Assembly: GCA_016722075.1 (NCBI GenBank)
Contig: JADKGW010000001.1
Location: 1,302,001 to 1,366,000, forward strand
Direction: 5' to 3'
DNA: 64,000 nucleotides
Origin: Candidatus Kouleothrix ribensis
GTDB taxonomy: Bacteria; Chloroflexota; Chloroflexia; Chloroflexales; Roseiflexaceae
A program made the translations under genes and the position numbers. Shown here in pieces: positions 34,780-44,165 of the stretch; position 1 is the stretch's first letter; the number at the start of each line of letters is the position of its first letter. A model generated the notes under the pieces. That model was not told where the DNA came from, did no database searches, and saw only the letters and a program-made list of their open reading frames with translations.

Positions 34780-37593
34780 TTAGCCCTTCGGGCCGTCAGG
34801 CCCGATCTCCGGCGGGTCTTCGGTATTATAGCCCTTATAGCTGGGGTCGACCTGCTGGGCGCAGGTGGCCGGCTTGTTCGGGGTTTTGGCGATGCAGTCG
34901 AGCCAGGCGCTGGTGTTCTTCTGGGCCTCGGCCAGCCCCTGGTCGAGCGGGGTCTTTTTGTCGAGCGCCTCGCTGAGCGCCTTGAAGAACCAGTAGGTAT
35001 CCATGGCGTAGAGCGCGTTCGGGTCGCCGCCCTGGCTGGCCTGGCTGGGCGTCTGCTTGAGCACATCGGCGTAGGCTGTGGCGAGCGCCAGAATATCGGG
35101 GGTGGCCTGGGCCTTGAACGCATCGCCATTCAGGATCGACGTGCGCGCCGGGATGGCGCCCTGCAGCTGGCTGAGATCGGCCGATAGGAATTTGAGCCAT
35201 TCCCAGCAAGCCTGCGACTGCTGGCTGGTGGCCGAGATATGCAGCCCGCGCATGTAGACATCGCCGTTGTGCAGGCCACCGCCGCCGATCGGCAGGGGCG
35301 CAATCCCAACCTCGAAGGTCTGCGGCTGGCCGTTGGGGCCAACCGGCGGGTTCGGGCCGCCGAACATGCCGTAGCCCTGGTCGAACCACAGGCCGGCCCG
35401 GCCGCTCTGGACGATCTCGTACGAGCGATCTTCGAAGTTGTCGGAAGGCGTGTACGGGAATTTCAGCGTCGGCATGACCTTATGGACGCTCGATAGGTCG
35501 AGGTACCATTGGATGGCTTGCACCACCTTGGGGTCGCTGAAGTTCGGGCGCACATCTTTGCCGCTGCCAGTGCTCAGCTGGGCGCCAAACTGGCTGGTGA
35601 AGAACAGCAGATCTTGCTGCGCGCCGCCCAGTGGCACATAGCCATACTGCTTCTTTTCGCCCTCGCCCTTGGTAAGCGCCTGGGCTGCGGCCAGGAAGTC
35701 GTCGGGCTTCCACTGTGCGCTGGGCGGGCGGATGCCGGCGGCGTCGAAGGCCGTCTTGTTGTAGTTGAGTGTGCGCAGTGTGGCGGCGTAGGGCAGGCCG
35801 AACAGCCCACCGTTGCGCTGGTAGGGCGTGAGCAGCAGTGGCGCGTAGTCGCTCTGCGGGAAGCTGGCGTCGGCATCGAATAGCGGCTGCAGGTCGAGCG
35901 CCGCCGCGAAGTCCTCGTCGCTCTGCGGTGGCGAGTACCACGCGAAGCAATCGCTGGTTTTGGCCAGCTGGGCGATCGTCGGGCCTTCGGTGAACACATC
36001 GGTCGAGCGCACATCGATGAAGATATCGGGCCGCTGATCGCGGAAGCTGCGCGCCAGGCGGCGCACGTCGGCCGGGTTATAGCCGGCGGCCGAGAACTTG
36101 ATCGTCGTGGCGCCTTCGGGGGCGGTCTGCGGCTCGGGCGTGGCCACCGCCACCGGGCTCAGGTCGGGCGTGGCGGTTGGTGTTAGCTGAACCTCGGCCA
36201 GCTGCTGCTCGAGCTGGCGCTGAGCGGCTTGCAGTGCCTTCTGGGGGTCTTGCTTCTCGCTGCCAAAGATCTGTTCGAGCGCCTGGCCCAGCGCACCCAG
36301 CACGATGTAGTCGGGGCTGCGCGCGAGCGGCGGGGTTGGGTTGGCCACGGCCCACTTGTAGGCTGCGGCTGTCTCGGCGTCGAGATCCTTCCAGAAGCCG
36401 AGTTCATCGGCTATGCTCTGGCGCGCGGGGATGCGGCCGGGCTGATTGAGCACCGGCCCGCCGCCGGCCTGGTCGGTCTGCTGGCGCGAGAGGAACTCGA
36501 TCCACTTCCAGGCTTCGGCCGGATGCGCGGTGCCGGCGCTGATGATATAGCCGTCGACACCGCCGAAGAAGTTGATCGCGCCGGCCGGGTAGGCGATCTT
36601 GCCGACTTCGAAGGGCAGCTCGTCGCTCGATCCGCCGCCCTGGATGCTGCTGTCGATCGGGCGTGGCCCGCCGCCGAAGAAATCCTGGCCCCAGATGCCG
36701 ACCTTGCCGTCGCGAATGAGCTGGGTCGGGTCGGCCGCCGGTGCGCTGGGGGCCGCCTCGGGCCGGGCGTTGTAGTCGGGCCGGTATAGCGCGCCGTTGT
36801 CGATCAGGGTGCGCACGCGCCCGACGCCATCGACGATCTGAGATTGGTCGAGCTTGATCTGGCCGGCCTGGGCATTGAACAGGTCGAGGCCGCGCTCGTT
36901 CAGCAGTGCGATCAGCGGTAGGAAGCCGCCACTCGAGTCGAGGTAGCCGTACGTATCGACACGGCTGCCATTCTTCTTGGCCAGCTGCTCGGCCGTGCCC
37001 AGCAGATCCGTCCAGCTCCAGCCGAGCTTTGGCTCGGGCAGGCCGGCGTTCTTGAACAGCTCTTTGTTATAGTTCAGCAGCTGCACATACAGATAGCGCG
37101 GCAGCACGCGGGTGGCACCCTTGATCGTGTACTGGTCGAGCGCGCCGGGGTAGAAATCGTCGCGCTTGAAGCTGCTGTCGGCATCCATATGCGGCGTGAG
37201 GTCGAGCAGCAAGCTGCTGCCGAGTGTCTCGGGTGCGGCCACTGCGGCCGAAGACGTGTCGGCGCCCGACACCACCCGGCGCAGCTGGTTGAACGGCGAG
37301 TAGTCGGCATTTGGCCCCGACACATTGGTCAGATCATCGAGCGAGACGATCACTACTTTGATGCTCGGGTTATCTTGATTGAATTTTGTAGCCAGCGGCT
37401 CGTAGATCTGGCGCTCATAATCCCACGCGGCGAACGAGATCACGGCCTTTCCATCCTCGCCACCCGGCTCGCCGGTGGGCACGGCGCTGGGGCCGCCGCT
37501 ATCGGGTGATGGTGTGGCATCGGGCTGGCTGGGGCTGCCGCTGCACGCGGCCAGCAGCGCGATCAAAACGAGCCATGGAACAAGGCGACGCAT
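34780..37593 (-). CDS. Fused double extracellular solute-binding protein (MalE-type), lipoprotein
   Basis: ATG 37593 has AGGAG 5 bases upstream; a GTG two codons earlier has no room for a site. The 937-residue product is about twice the usual 420-470. It has one lipoprotein signal (LVLIALLAACSG), then a first MalE-like domain (about 45-470; VISFAAWDYERQIYEPLATKFNQ, LNYNKELFKNAGLPEPK, AWKWIEFLSRQQ), a linker of Ala/Thr/Pro (TPTATPDLSPVAVATPEPQT), and a second complete domain (about 485-920; IKFSAAGYNPADVRRLARSF, TLNYNKTAFDAAG, CWEWLKFLSADLSQ). The domains are clearly diverged. No MalF/MalG genes follow; the next genes are the MFP/FtsX export set. Confidence 0.93.
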   Translation of the reverse strand: MRRLVPWLVLIALLAACSGSPSQPDATPSPDSGGPSAVPTGEPGGEDGKAVISFAAWDYERQIYEPLATKFNQDNPSIKVVIVSLDDLTNVSGPNADYSPFNQLRRVVSGADTSSAAVAAPETLGSSLLLDLTPHMDADSSFKRDDFYPGALDQYTIKGATRVLPRYLYVQLLNYNKELFKNAGLPEPKLGWSWTDLLGTAEQLAKKNGSRVDTYGYLDSSGGFLPLIALLNERGLDLFNAQAGQIKLDQSQIVDGVGRVRTLIDNGALYRPDYNARPEAAPSAPAADPTQLIRDGKVGIWGQDFFGGGPRPIDSSIQGGGSSDELPFEVGKIAYPAGAINFFGGVDGYIISAGTAHPAEAWKWIEFLSRQQTDQAGGGPVLNQPGRIPARQSIADELGFWKDLDAETAAAYKWAVANPTPPLARSPDYIVLGALGQALEQIFGSEKQDPQKALQAAQRQLEQQLAEVQLTPTATPDLSPVAVATPEPQTAPEGATTIKFSAAGYNPADVRRLARSFRDQRPDIFIDVRSTDVFTEGPTIAQLAKTSDCFAWYSPPQSDEDFAAALDLQPLFDADASFPQSDYAPLLLTPYQRNGGLFGLPYAATLRTLNYNKTAFDAAGIRPPSAQWKPDDFLAAAQALTKGEGEKKQYGYVPLGGAQQDLLFFTSQFGAQLSTGSGKDVRPNFSDPKVVQAIQWYLDLSSVHKVMPTLKFPYTPSDNFEDRSYEIVQSGRAGLWFDQGYGMFGGPNPPVGPNGQPQTFEVGIAPLPIGGGGLHNGDVYMRGLHISATSQQSQACWEWLKFLSADLSQLQGAIPARTSILNGDAFKAQATPDILALATAYADVLKQTPSQASQGGDPNALYAMDTYWFFKALSEALDKKTPLDQGLAEAQKNTSAWLDCIAKTPNKPATCAQQVDPSYKGYNTEDPPEIGPDGPKG

Positions 37594-37848
37594 ACTCACT
37601 CCTGTGATAGACGTGCTGATCTACACGGCATATTGTACCAGCTGCCCCGCGATCAGGCACGCGGTGGCAGGCCTGGCCGGCATTCTCTAAGAGAAGACGC
37701 ATGTGGCGTACACAAAGTTCCGTTACCGGGGATTCTTCCGGGCAGATCGTACCAGCACCGGGCTGATATGTCACTGATAGCGACGTGACGGCTGGAAGAT
37801 GGCGAAACCAGCGGCCGGCGCGGGCGCTAATTACTGGTAAAAAAGGTA

Positions 37849-37890
37849 TTGACAGATGCCGGGCTTTATGATATGTTATCGATAACATAT
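37849..37890 (+). promoter_or_regulatory. rbs operon promoter with overlapping LacI-type operator
   Basis: TTGACA (37849-37854) and TATGTT (37872-37877) are 17 bases apart. A perfect 20-base palindrome ATATGTTATCGATAACATAT covers 37871-37890 and therefore the -10 box. Its central CG and TGTTATCGATAACA core fit LacI/GalR-family operators, and a LacI-family gene lies downstream at 41922. Repression by steric block is the natural inference. Confidence 0.85.
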
Positions 37891-37997
37891 TTTCCACTTA
37901 ATACACACCTTACAGCAGCGGCAAGCGGCAGCGCTCGCATTTGAGCGCGCGTATGTTCGACGCCCGGCTTCCTGTTGACCATGTAAAGGACACCATC

Positions 37998-39506
37998 ATG
38001 GGCGATGTGCTAGTCTTGATGGACGGTATCGAGAAGAGCTTTCCGGGTGTGCATGCGCTGAGCCAGGGCCACTTCGAGCTACGGGCCGGCGAAGTACACG
38101 CATTGTGTGGCGAAAATGGCGCCGGTAAATCGACGCTCATGAAGGTGCTGTCGGGGATCTACGCCAAAGATGCAGGCACAATCTTCTACAAAGGGCGCCA
38201 GGTCGACATCACCACCCCCAAGGCGGCGCTACAGCTCGGCATTAGCATCATCCACCAGGAGCTAAACCTGATGCCGCACCTGACGGTTGCGCAGAACATC
38301 TTCATCGGCCGCGAGCCACGCCGCGGGCTGCGCTTCCTGCTCGACGAGCAAGCGATCAACGCGAAGACGCGCGAGCTGTTCGCCATGATGCACCTCGACC
38401 TCGACCCACGCACAAAAGTTGCCGACCTGACGGTCGCCAAGCAGCAGATGGTCGAGATCGCCAAGGCATTGTCGCATAACTCAGAAGTACTGATCATGGA
38501 CGAGCCGACCGCCGCGCTAACCGACACCGAGATCGAAGAGCTGTTTCAGATCATCCGCCAGCTGCGCGACAAAGGCGTGGGCATCGTTCACATCTCGCAC
38601 CGCATGGACGAGATCAAGCGCATTACCGACCGGATCACCGTGATGCGCGACAGCCGCTACATCGACACGGTGAATACCGCCGATGTGACGATCGACAAGA
38701 TCATCAGCATGATGGTAGGCCGCACAATCTTCGAGTCGACACCCGAGGTACCCGAGAATCCCAGCCAGGAGGTTGTGCTCGATGTCAAGCATATCAACCG
38801 CGGGCGCGTATTGCGCGACATCAGCTTCAACTTGAAGCGCGGCGAGATCCTGGGCTTTGCCGGGCTAATGGGCGCCGGGCGCACCGAGGTGGCGCGGGCA
38901 GTCTTCGGCGCCGACCCGATCGACTCGGGCGAGGTGTATGTGCAGGGCCAGCGGGTGCAGATCAAAAGCCCCGGCGACGCCGTGAAGCACGGCATTGGCT
39001 ACCTGTCGGAAGATCGCAAGCGCTATGGCCTCGCGTTAGGCATGGATGTTGCGACTAACGTGGTGCTGGCCTCGCTCAAGAAATTCATGAACACGCTCGG
39101 GATCGTCAACCGGCCGCGCGCGCACACTGCCGCCGAGCACTACGTGCAGGCCCTGTCGATCAAGACACCCGGCATCACCCAGAAGGTCAAGAACCTCTCG
39201 GGCGGCAACCAGCAGAAGGTGATCATCGGCAAGTGGCTTACGGCCGACTCGAACATTCTGATCTTTGATGAACCAACCCGCGGGATTGATGTGGGTGCCA
39301 AGAGCGAGATCTACAAGCTATTGAACGACCTGACCAGGCAGGGCAAGGCGATCATCATGATCTCGTCGGAGCTGCCCGAGGTGCTTCGCATGAGCCACCG
39401 CGTGATCGTCATGTGCGAGGGCCGCATCACCGGCGAGCTGCCGATCGCCGATGCCAGCCAAGAGAAGATCATGGCCTATGCAACTATGCGCGAGGTGCCG
39501 GCGTAA
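37998..39506 (+). CDS. rbsA: Ribose/sugar ABC transporter ATP-binding protein with two ATPase domains
   Basis: ATG 37998 is preceded by AAAGGA; the 502-residue product has the RbsA/MglA tandem ATPase layout. The first domain has GENGAGKSTLMKVLSG (Walker A), LTVAKQQMVEIAKAL and VLIMDEPTAALTDTE (Walker B). The second has the degenerate P-loop GLMGAGRTEVARAV, LSGGNQQKVIIGKWL and LIFDEPTRGIDVGAK. It energises sugar uptake via the permease at 39620. Gene order ATPase - permease - binding protein is standard for the CUT2 family. The gene symbol reflects family, not proven substrate. Confidence 0.93.
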   Translation: MGDVLVLMDGIEKSFPGVHALSQGHFELRAGEVHALCGENGAGKSTLMKVLSGIYAKDAGTIFYKGRQVDITTPKAALQLGISIIHQELNLMPHLTVAQNIFIGREPRRGLRFLLDEQAINAKTRELFAMMHLDLDPRTKVADLTVAKQQMVEIAKALSHNSEVLIMDEPTAALTDTEIEELFQIIRQLRDKGVGIVHISHRMDEIKRITDRITVMRDSRYIDTVNTADVTIDKIISMMVGRTIFESTPEVPENPSQEVVLDVKHINRGRVLRDISFNLKRGEILGFAGLMGAGRTEVARAVFGADPIDSGEVYVQGQRVQIKSPGDAVKHGIGYLSEDRKRYGLALGMDVATNVVLASLKKFMNTLGIVNRPRAHTAAEHYVQALSIKTPGITQKVKNLSGGNQQKVIIGKWLTADSNILIFDEPTRGIDVGAKSEIYKLLNDLTRQGKAIIMISSELPEVLRMSHRVIVMCEGRITGELPIADASQEKIMAYATMREVPA

Positions 39507-39619
39507 CGGCGGCCCGGCGCGGCCTGGAAGAAACTGCGGCCACCACCACGTGCGCGGATGCAAACCGATCAACCCGTATTCTAGCGGTGCCTTACCCGGC
39601 ATAGACGCGGAGAAATTCG

Positions 39620-40612
39620 ATGACAACGACTGTCGCGGCACGACGAACCCTGGTGCGCTCGGATGCCATGCAGCGTGTGCTGGCGTTCGCGGCGCTGATC
39701 GCCCTGTTCATAGTCTTCTCGCTGGCCTCGCCCAACTTCATGACCTTCGACAATATTGTAGGCATCCTGCTGTCTACTGCGGTGAACGGCGTGCTGGCGC
39801 TGGGCGTCACATTTGTGATCATCTCGGGTGGCATCGACCTTTCGATCGGCACGGTCATGACCTTCGCAGCAGTAATGACCGGCGTGTTCGTCACGAATAT
39901 GCAGCTGCCGGTGGTGGTGGGCGTGCTGGGCGGGCTGGTGGCCGGCGCACTCTGCGGCATGGTCAATGGCCTGCTGATCGCCAAGCTGAAGATTCCGCCG
40001 TTCATTGCGACGCTCGGCATGCTGAACGTGACCAAAGGCCTGGCGCTGGTGACATCGGGGCTCAAGCCGATCTACTTCAACGACACGCCTGCATACAACG
40101 CGATTGCCATGGGCTCGATCCCCGGCGCGCTGATCCCCGGCTTCACCATCCCGAACGCGGTGCTGATCCTGTTTGGCGCGGCGATCATCGCCAGCCTGAT
40201 CCTGACCAAGACGATCCTGGGGCGCTATACCTTTGCGCTGGGCAGCAACGAAGAGGCCACCCGGCTCTCGGGCGTGAATGTTGATGCCTGGAAGATCGGC
40301 GTATACACGCTGTGTGGAATCTTCAGCGGCCTGGCCGGCGTGCTGATCGCCTCGCGGCTGAACTCGGCCCAGCCGGCGCTGGGCCAGGGCTACGAGCTCG
40401 ACGCGATTGCTGCTGCCGTGATTGGCGGCACCTCGCTGAGCGGCGGTGAAGGCTCGATCATGGGTACGATCATTGGCGCATTCATCATCAGTACGCTCAC
40501 CAACGGGCTGCGCATCCTGTCGGTGCCACAAGAGTGGCAGACGGTGATCACCGGCGGGATTGTGATCATCGCGGTGTATCTCGACATCGTACGCCGGCGC
40601 CGCCAGCGTTAG
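39620..40612 (+). CDS. rbsC: Ribose/sugar ABC transporter permease
   Basis: The 330-residue protein has about eight to ten membrane helices of the RbsC/CUT2 type: VLAFAALIALFIVFSLASPNFMTFDN, VNGVLALGVTFVIISGGIDLSIGTVM (signature), the cytoplasmic coupling region GSNEEATRLSGVNVDAWKIGVYTLCG, and AIAAAVIGGTSLSGGEGSIMGTIIGA. GCGGAGAAATT lies before the ATG. The 113-base gap after rbsA holds no gene. Confidence 0.94.
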   Translation: MTTTVAARRTLVRSDAMQRVLAFAALIALFIVFSLASPNFMTFDNIVGILLSTAVNGVLALGVTFVIISGGIDLSIGTVMTFAAVMTGVFVTNMQLPVVVGVLGGLVAGALCGMVNGLLIAKLKIPPFIATLGMLNVTKGLALVTSGLKPIYFNDTPAYNAIAMGSIPGALIPGFTIPNAVLILFGAAIIASLILTKTILGRYTFALGSNEEATRLSGVNVDAWKIGVYTLCGIFSGLAGVLIASRLNSAQPALGQGYELDAIAAAVIGGTSLSGGEGSIMGTIIGAFIISTLTNGLRILSVPQEWQTVITGGIVIIAVYLDIVRRRRQR

Positions 40613-40726
40613 CAGTGCCAGCGCAACCCAGGCCGGGCGCGGTCGATCGCGCTCACAGTCAAGGTTGTTTGCTCCAGCGGGGAGCTAAACAATAACAGAA
40701 TCCTCACAAGTCAAAGGAGAACAACC

Positions 40727-41719
40727 ATGAGGATCACACGGTCGGTTCTGCCCATGGCGCTGCTGCTGATTGCGGCGCTGCTACTGGGTGCGTGTGGTGG
40801 TGCGGCGGCCCCGGCGGCCCAGCCATCGGGCGGCAGCACAGGCGGCGGCAAGCCGTATATTCCGGTCATCTCGAAGGGCTTCCAGCACCAGTTCTGGCAG
40901 GCGGTCAAGTCGGGCGCCGAGAAGGCCGCCACCGACTTTAACGTAACGATCACCTTCGAAGGCCCCGAGAGCGAGTCGCAGGTTGATAAGCAGATCGAGA
41001 TGCTCCAGGCCGCGCTCGACAAGAAACCGCAGGCGATCTGCTTCGCCGCGCTCGACAGCAAGGCCGCGATTCCGCTGCTCGAGAAGGCCAAGGCCGCCAA
41101 CATCCCGGTGATTGGCTTCGACTCGGGCGTCGATAGCGATATACCGGCCGCCACCGCCGCAACCGACAACATTGCTGCTGCGGGCATGGCTGCCGATAAG
41201 ATGAATGAATTGATCGGCGGCGAGGGCGAGGTGGCAGTGATCGTACACGACCAGACCAGCCGCACCGGTATCGACCGCCGCGATGGCTTTGTCAACCGGA
41301 TCAAAGCGAAGTATCCCAAGATCTCGATCGTCGACGTTCAGTATGGCGGCGGCGACCAGCTGAAGTCGACCGATCTGGCCAAGGCGATCATCCAGGCCCA
41401 CCCGAACCTGAAGGGCTTCTTCGGCGCCAACGAGGGCTCGATCATCGGCGTGCTGAACGCGGTGAAGGAGACCGGCAAAGAAGGCAAGATTACGGTGATC
41501 GGCTATGACGCCGGCAAGCAGCAGAAAGACGCGGTGCGCAGCGGGGTTGAGGCCGGCGCGATCACCCAGGATCCGGTTGGCATCGGCTACAAGTGCGTCG
41601 AGGCGGCGGTCAAGGCGCTCAAGGGCGAAACACTGCCCAAGACGATCGATACCGGCTTTCACTGGTACGATAAGAGCAATGTCGACTCGGCCGACATGAA
41701 GCCGCTGCTGTACGACTAG
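40727..41719 (+). CDS. rbsB: Ribose/sugar ABC transporter substrate-binding lipoprotein
   Basis: The 330-residue protein has a lipoprotein signal (LLLIAALLLGACGG, lipobox LGAC), a Gly/Ser linker, then a periplasmic-binding-protein-type-1 fold: PYIPVISKGFQHQFWQAVKSGAEKAA, IEMLQAALDKKPQAICFAALD, IPVIGFDSGVDSDIPAATAATDN, GFFGANEGSIIGVLNAVKETG and ITVIGYDAGKQQ. GGAGAACAACC precedes the ATG. It is the third gene of the operon and a strong hairpin follows it. Confidence 0.94.
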   Translation: MRITRSVLPMALLLIAALLLGACGGAAAPAAQPSGGSTGGGKPYIPVISKGFQHQFWQAVKSGAEKAATDFNVTITFEGPESESQVDKQIEMLQAALDKKPQAICFAALDSKAAIPLLEKAKAANIPVIGFDSGVDSDIPAATAATDNIAAAGMAADKMNELIGGEGEVAVIVHDQTSRTGIDRRDGFVNRIKAKYPKISIVDVQYGGGDQLKSTDLAKAIIQAHPNLKGFFGANEGSIIGVLNAVKETGKEGKITVIGYDAGKQQKDAVRSGVEAGAITQDPVGIGYKCVEAAVKALKGETLPKTIDTGFHWYDKSNVDSADMKPLLYD

Positions 41720-41753
41720 ATCCGAGCTGGGCCTACCGTACGCGACGATTCTC

Positions 41754-41794
41754 GGTATGCACGTTTTCGCGCTTTGTGCGAAAACGTGCATACC
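41754..41794 (+). terminator. Perfect 17-bp hairpin after rbsB
   Basis: Arms GGTATGCACGTTTTCGC (41754-41770) and its complement (41778-41794) with a 7-base loop lie 35 bases after rbsB. There is no T-run, but the position supports a role in ending the rbs transcript. It has the same long-perfect-stem architecture as the hairpins at 15,563, 34,720, 52,961 and 54,736. Confidence 0.65.
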
Positions 41795-41921
41795 GTGCCA
41801 CCGCCGCGATTACCCACAGCGCATGCATCCTGCGATCAGCGATAGAGCGTAGAATCGATCGTCAATGGCAGGCCTGGCGATGTGTCGCCGGCCCGCGCCG
41901 CCCTTTTACCCGAAGTGGATT

Positions 41922-42930
41922 ATGAGTACGATCAGCGATGTTGCGAAACTGGCCGGCGTCTCGGCGATGACGGTCTCGCGGGTGATCAATAATTCGGGCT
42001 ATATCAGCCAGGAGGCGCGCGAGCGCGTCGAGCGTGCCATCGCCGAGCTTGGCTATGTGCCAAACGCACTGGCGCGCTACCTACGCTTCAAGCAGACCAA
42101 GACGATCGCGCTCATTCTGACCGACATCACGAACCCGTTCTTCACCACGCTGGCGCGCGGTGTCGAAGATGTGGCGCGCGGGCAGGGCTTCAGCGTGGTG
42201 CTCTGCAACACCGACGAGTCCGAGGCCGAGGAGATCGAATACCTGAACTTGCTCTTGCAGAAGCAGATCGACGGCGTGCTGCTGGTGCCGGCGAGCGGCT
42301 CCGAGTGCCTCGCTCGGGCTGCTCCAGGCGCGCGCGGTGCCGGTGGTCGTGCTCGATCGCCGCGTCGTGGGCGGATCGGTTGATACTGTGCGCGGCGACT
42401 CCGAGCAGGGCGCCTACTTGCTGGTGCAGCACCTGCTCGAGCTGGGGCACACGCGAATCGCGGTGCTGAGCGGGCCGATCAACGTATCGACCGCAGCCGA
42501 CCGGGTGGCCGGCTACAGCCGGGCCATGCGCGCGGCCGGGTTCGACGCTGATCACGATCTGATCTATTTCGGCGAGTTCAGCCTCGATTCGGGCTATCGG
42601 CTTGGCCAGCAGATCCTCATGCTCGATCCGCGCCCGACCGCGATCTTCGCCGCGAATAACCTGATCGCATTTGGCGCGAGCCGCGCCATCCGCGCCGCCG
42701 GCCTGCGCATCCCGGACGATCTGTCGCTGGTGACGATCGATGATCTGCCAGTATCGATGTTGATCGACCCATTCTTGACGGCGGCAGCACAGCCGGCCTA
42801 CGAGATCGGCCGGCGCGCGACCGAGCTGCTGCTCGATCGGCTGGCGAACGAAGGGCCAGCTGCCCCGCAAGAGCTGGTGCTGCCAATCGAGCTGATCATC
42901 CGGCGGTCGAGCGGGCCGCCGCCAGCGTGA
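41922..42930 (+). pseudogene. LacI-family transcriptional regulator, frameshifted
   Basis: The first part starts at ATG 41922 with the canonical LacI HTH (STISDVAKLAGVSAMTVSRV) and hinge (ARYLRFKQTK) and reads to about 42,300 (IDGVLLVPASGS). The rest continues in the +1 frame from about 42,313 (LGLLQARAVPVVVLDRRV) through the periplasmic-binding-like domain (AIFAANNLIAFGASRAIRAA, LVTIDDLPVSMLIDP, AYEIGRRATELLLDRL). One base too many (or two too few) between 42,297 and 42,313 explains the break. Both parts are otherwise fully conserved, so a recent mutation or a sequencing error is likely. It is the natural repressor for the palindrome at 37,871. Confidence 0.88.
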
Positions 42931-42970
42931 GCCGGGCCGCGTGTGTGCCAGAGGTGTCGCAGGCAGCTGC

Positions 42971-43387
42971 TCAGCGCGCCGCCAGCGCCTGGAGCAGCGC
43001 CAGCGCATAGCACTCCTCGGCGCTGGTCGCCTCGAACTCGGCCAGCTCGGCGCCGATGCCCGCCAGCAGCCGGTAGCCGGCCGAGAGCCGCTCGAGGCGC
43101 AGCGGCGCGTCGGGGCCGATCGCGGCGGCGAGCTGCGCGCGCAGCTGGGACTCGCTTGGCAGCCAGACCGCCTCGGACAGCACGACGTAGTCGAGCGCCC
43201 ACTCGATGCTGCCCTGGAATGTGATCGTCTGCTGGCCGCCGAAGCTCTGCACCAGCGCCGGCAGCGCGCTTACCACAAAGATCTGCCCATCGAGATTATG
43301 ATCGGGCATGATGAAGAAATCGCGCTCGGCCGGGGCCCAGGCCAGCCCGCGCTGCTTGAGCTGTTGGGCTCGTGTGGCGCTGATCAT
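42971..43387 (-). CDS. Conserved protein of unknown function
   Basis: The 138-residue product has no signal or membrane segment and no motif I can name. It starts SATRAQQLKQRGLAWAPAERDFFIMPDHNLDGQIFVVS and ends with a helical segment (FEATSAEECYALALLQALAAR). I have a memory of similar short proteins in Chloroflexota with this start but no function for them. It is convergent with the LacI gene and divergent from the transaldolase-like gene. Confidence 0.7.
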   Translation of the reverse strand: MISATRAQQLKQRGLAWAPAERDFFIMPDHNLDGQIFVVSALPALVQSFGGQQTITFQGSIEWALDYVVLSEAVWLPSESQLRAQLAAAIGPDAPLRLERLSAGYRLLAGIGAELAEFEATSAEECYALALLQALAAR

Positions 43388-43452
43388 GAAAGCCTCGCTT
43401 TACTGTCGGTTGTGCGCGGCTATACCATAGCGCGCGATCGGAGCAATGTCAA

Positions 43453-44112
43453 TTGAATATTCTGATCGATAGCGCGGTGCTGGGCGACATTCACACGGCA
43501 CTTGCGACCGGCCTCGTGGCCGGCGCCACCACCAACCCCACGCTGCTGCGGCGTGCCGGCGTGCCGGCGCGCGACGTGCCGGCGCTGGCCCGCCAGGTGC
43601 TGGCGGCCGGCGCGCGCGAGCTGCACATGCAGGTGTATGCGCCCGATACCGCCACCATGCTGGCAGAGGCGCGCGGCCTGCTCGCGATCGACCCGGCGCG
43701 CGTGATCGTCAAGATCCCGGCCACGCCCGCTGGCTACAGCGCCGCCGCACAGCTGGCCCAGGCCGGCGCCCGCGTGACGCTCACGGCAGTCTATACGCTG
43801 CGCCAGGCGCTGCTGGCCCACAGCGTCGGCGCGTGCTATATCGCGATCTACCTCGGCCGCATGCGCGATGCCGGGCTTGATGCGCTGGGCCTGGCCGGCC
43901 AGATGCAGGCGCTGCTCCAGGCCCAGTCGGCCAGCGTGACCATCCTGGCCGCAAGTATCCGCGACCCCGACGAGCTGACCGCGCTGGGCCTGGCCGGCGT
44001 CGGCGCCGCCACGCTGCCGCTGGCGATCCTCAGCCGCCTGCTCGACTCGGAGGCAACCGCAGCGGCGGCGGCGGCCTTCGGCGCCGACGCGCACGCATTG
44101 CACCAGCTGTAG
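43453..44112 (+). CDS. Transaldolase-like (fructose-6-phosphate aldolase/TalC type) protein
   Basis: The 219-residue protein has the single-domain FSA/TalC length. It starts with NILIDSAVLGDIHTALATGLVAGATTNPTLL (DSA and TTNPTLL motifs, normally DTANxxEI and TTNPS). The Schiff-base Lys is in VIVKIPATPAG, then VTLTAVYTLRQALLA and YIAIYLGRMRD. The start is TTG with GGAG about 10 bases upstream; no ATG in frame is closer. It catalyses aldol transfer or cleavage of sugar phosphates. It sits with the lactonase-like and glycosidase genes in a sugar-catabolic group. Confidence 0.9.
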   Translation: MNILIDSAVLGDIHTALATGLVAGATTNPTLLRRAGVPARDVPALARQVLAAGARELHMQVYAPDTATMLAEARGLLAIDPARVIVKIPATPAGYSAAAQLAQAGARVTLTAVYTLRQALLAHSVGACYIAIYLGRMRDAGLDALGLAGQMQALLQAQSASVTILAASIRDPDELTALGLAGVGAATLPLAILSRLLDSEATAAAAAAFGADAHALHQL

Positions 44113-44165
44113 CCCGCTGCAACGGCCGCGCCGCGTGGCCGCCCTGAGAGCGAAGGAGCGTACGT

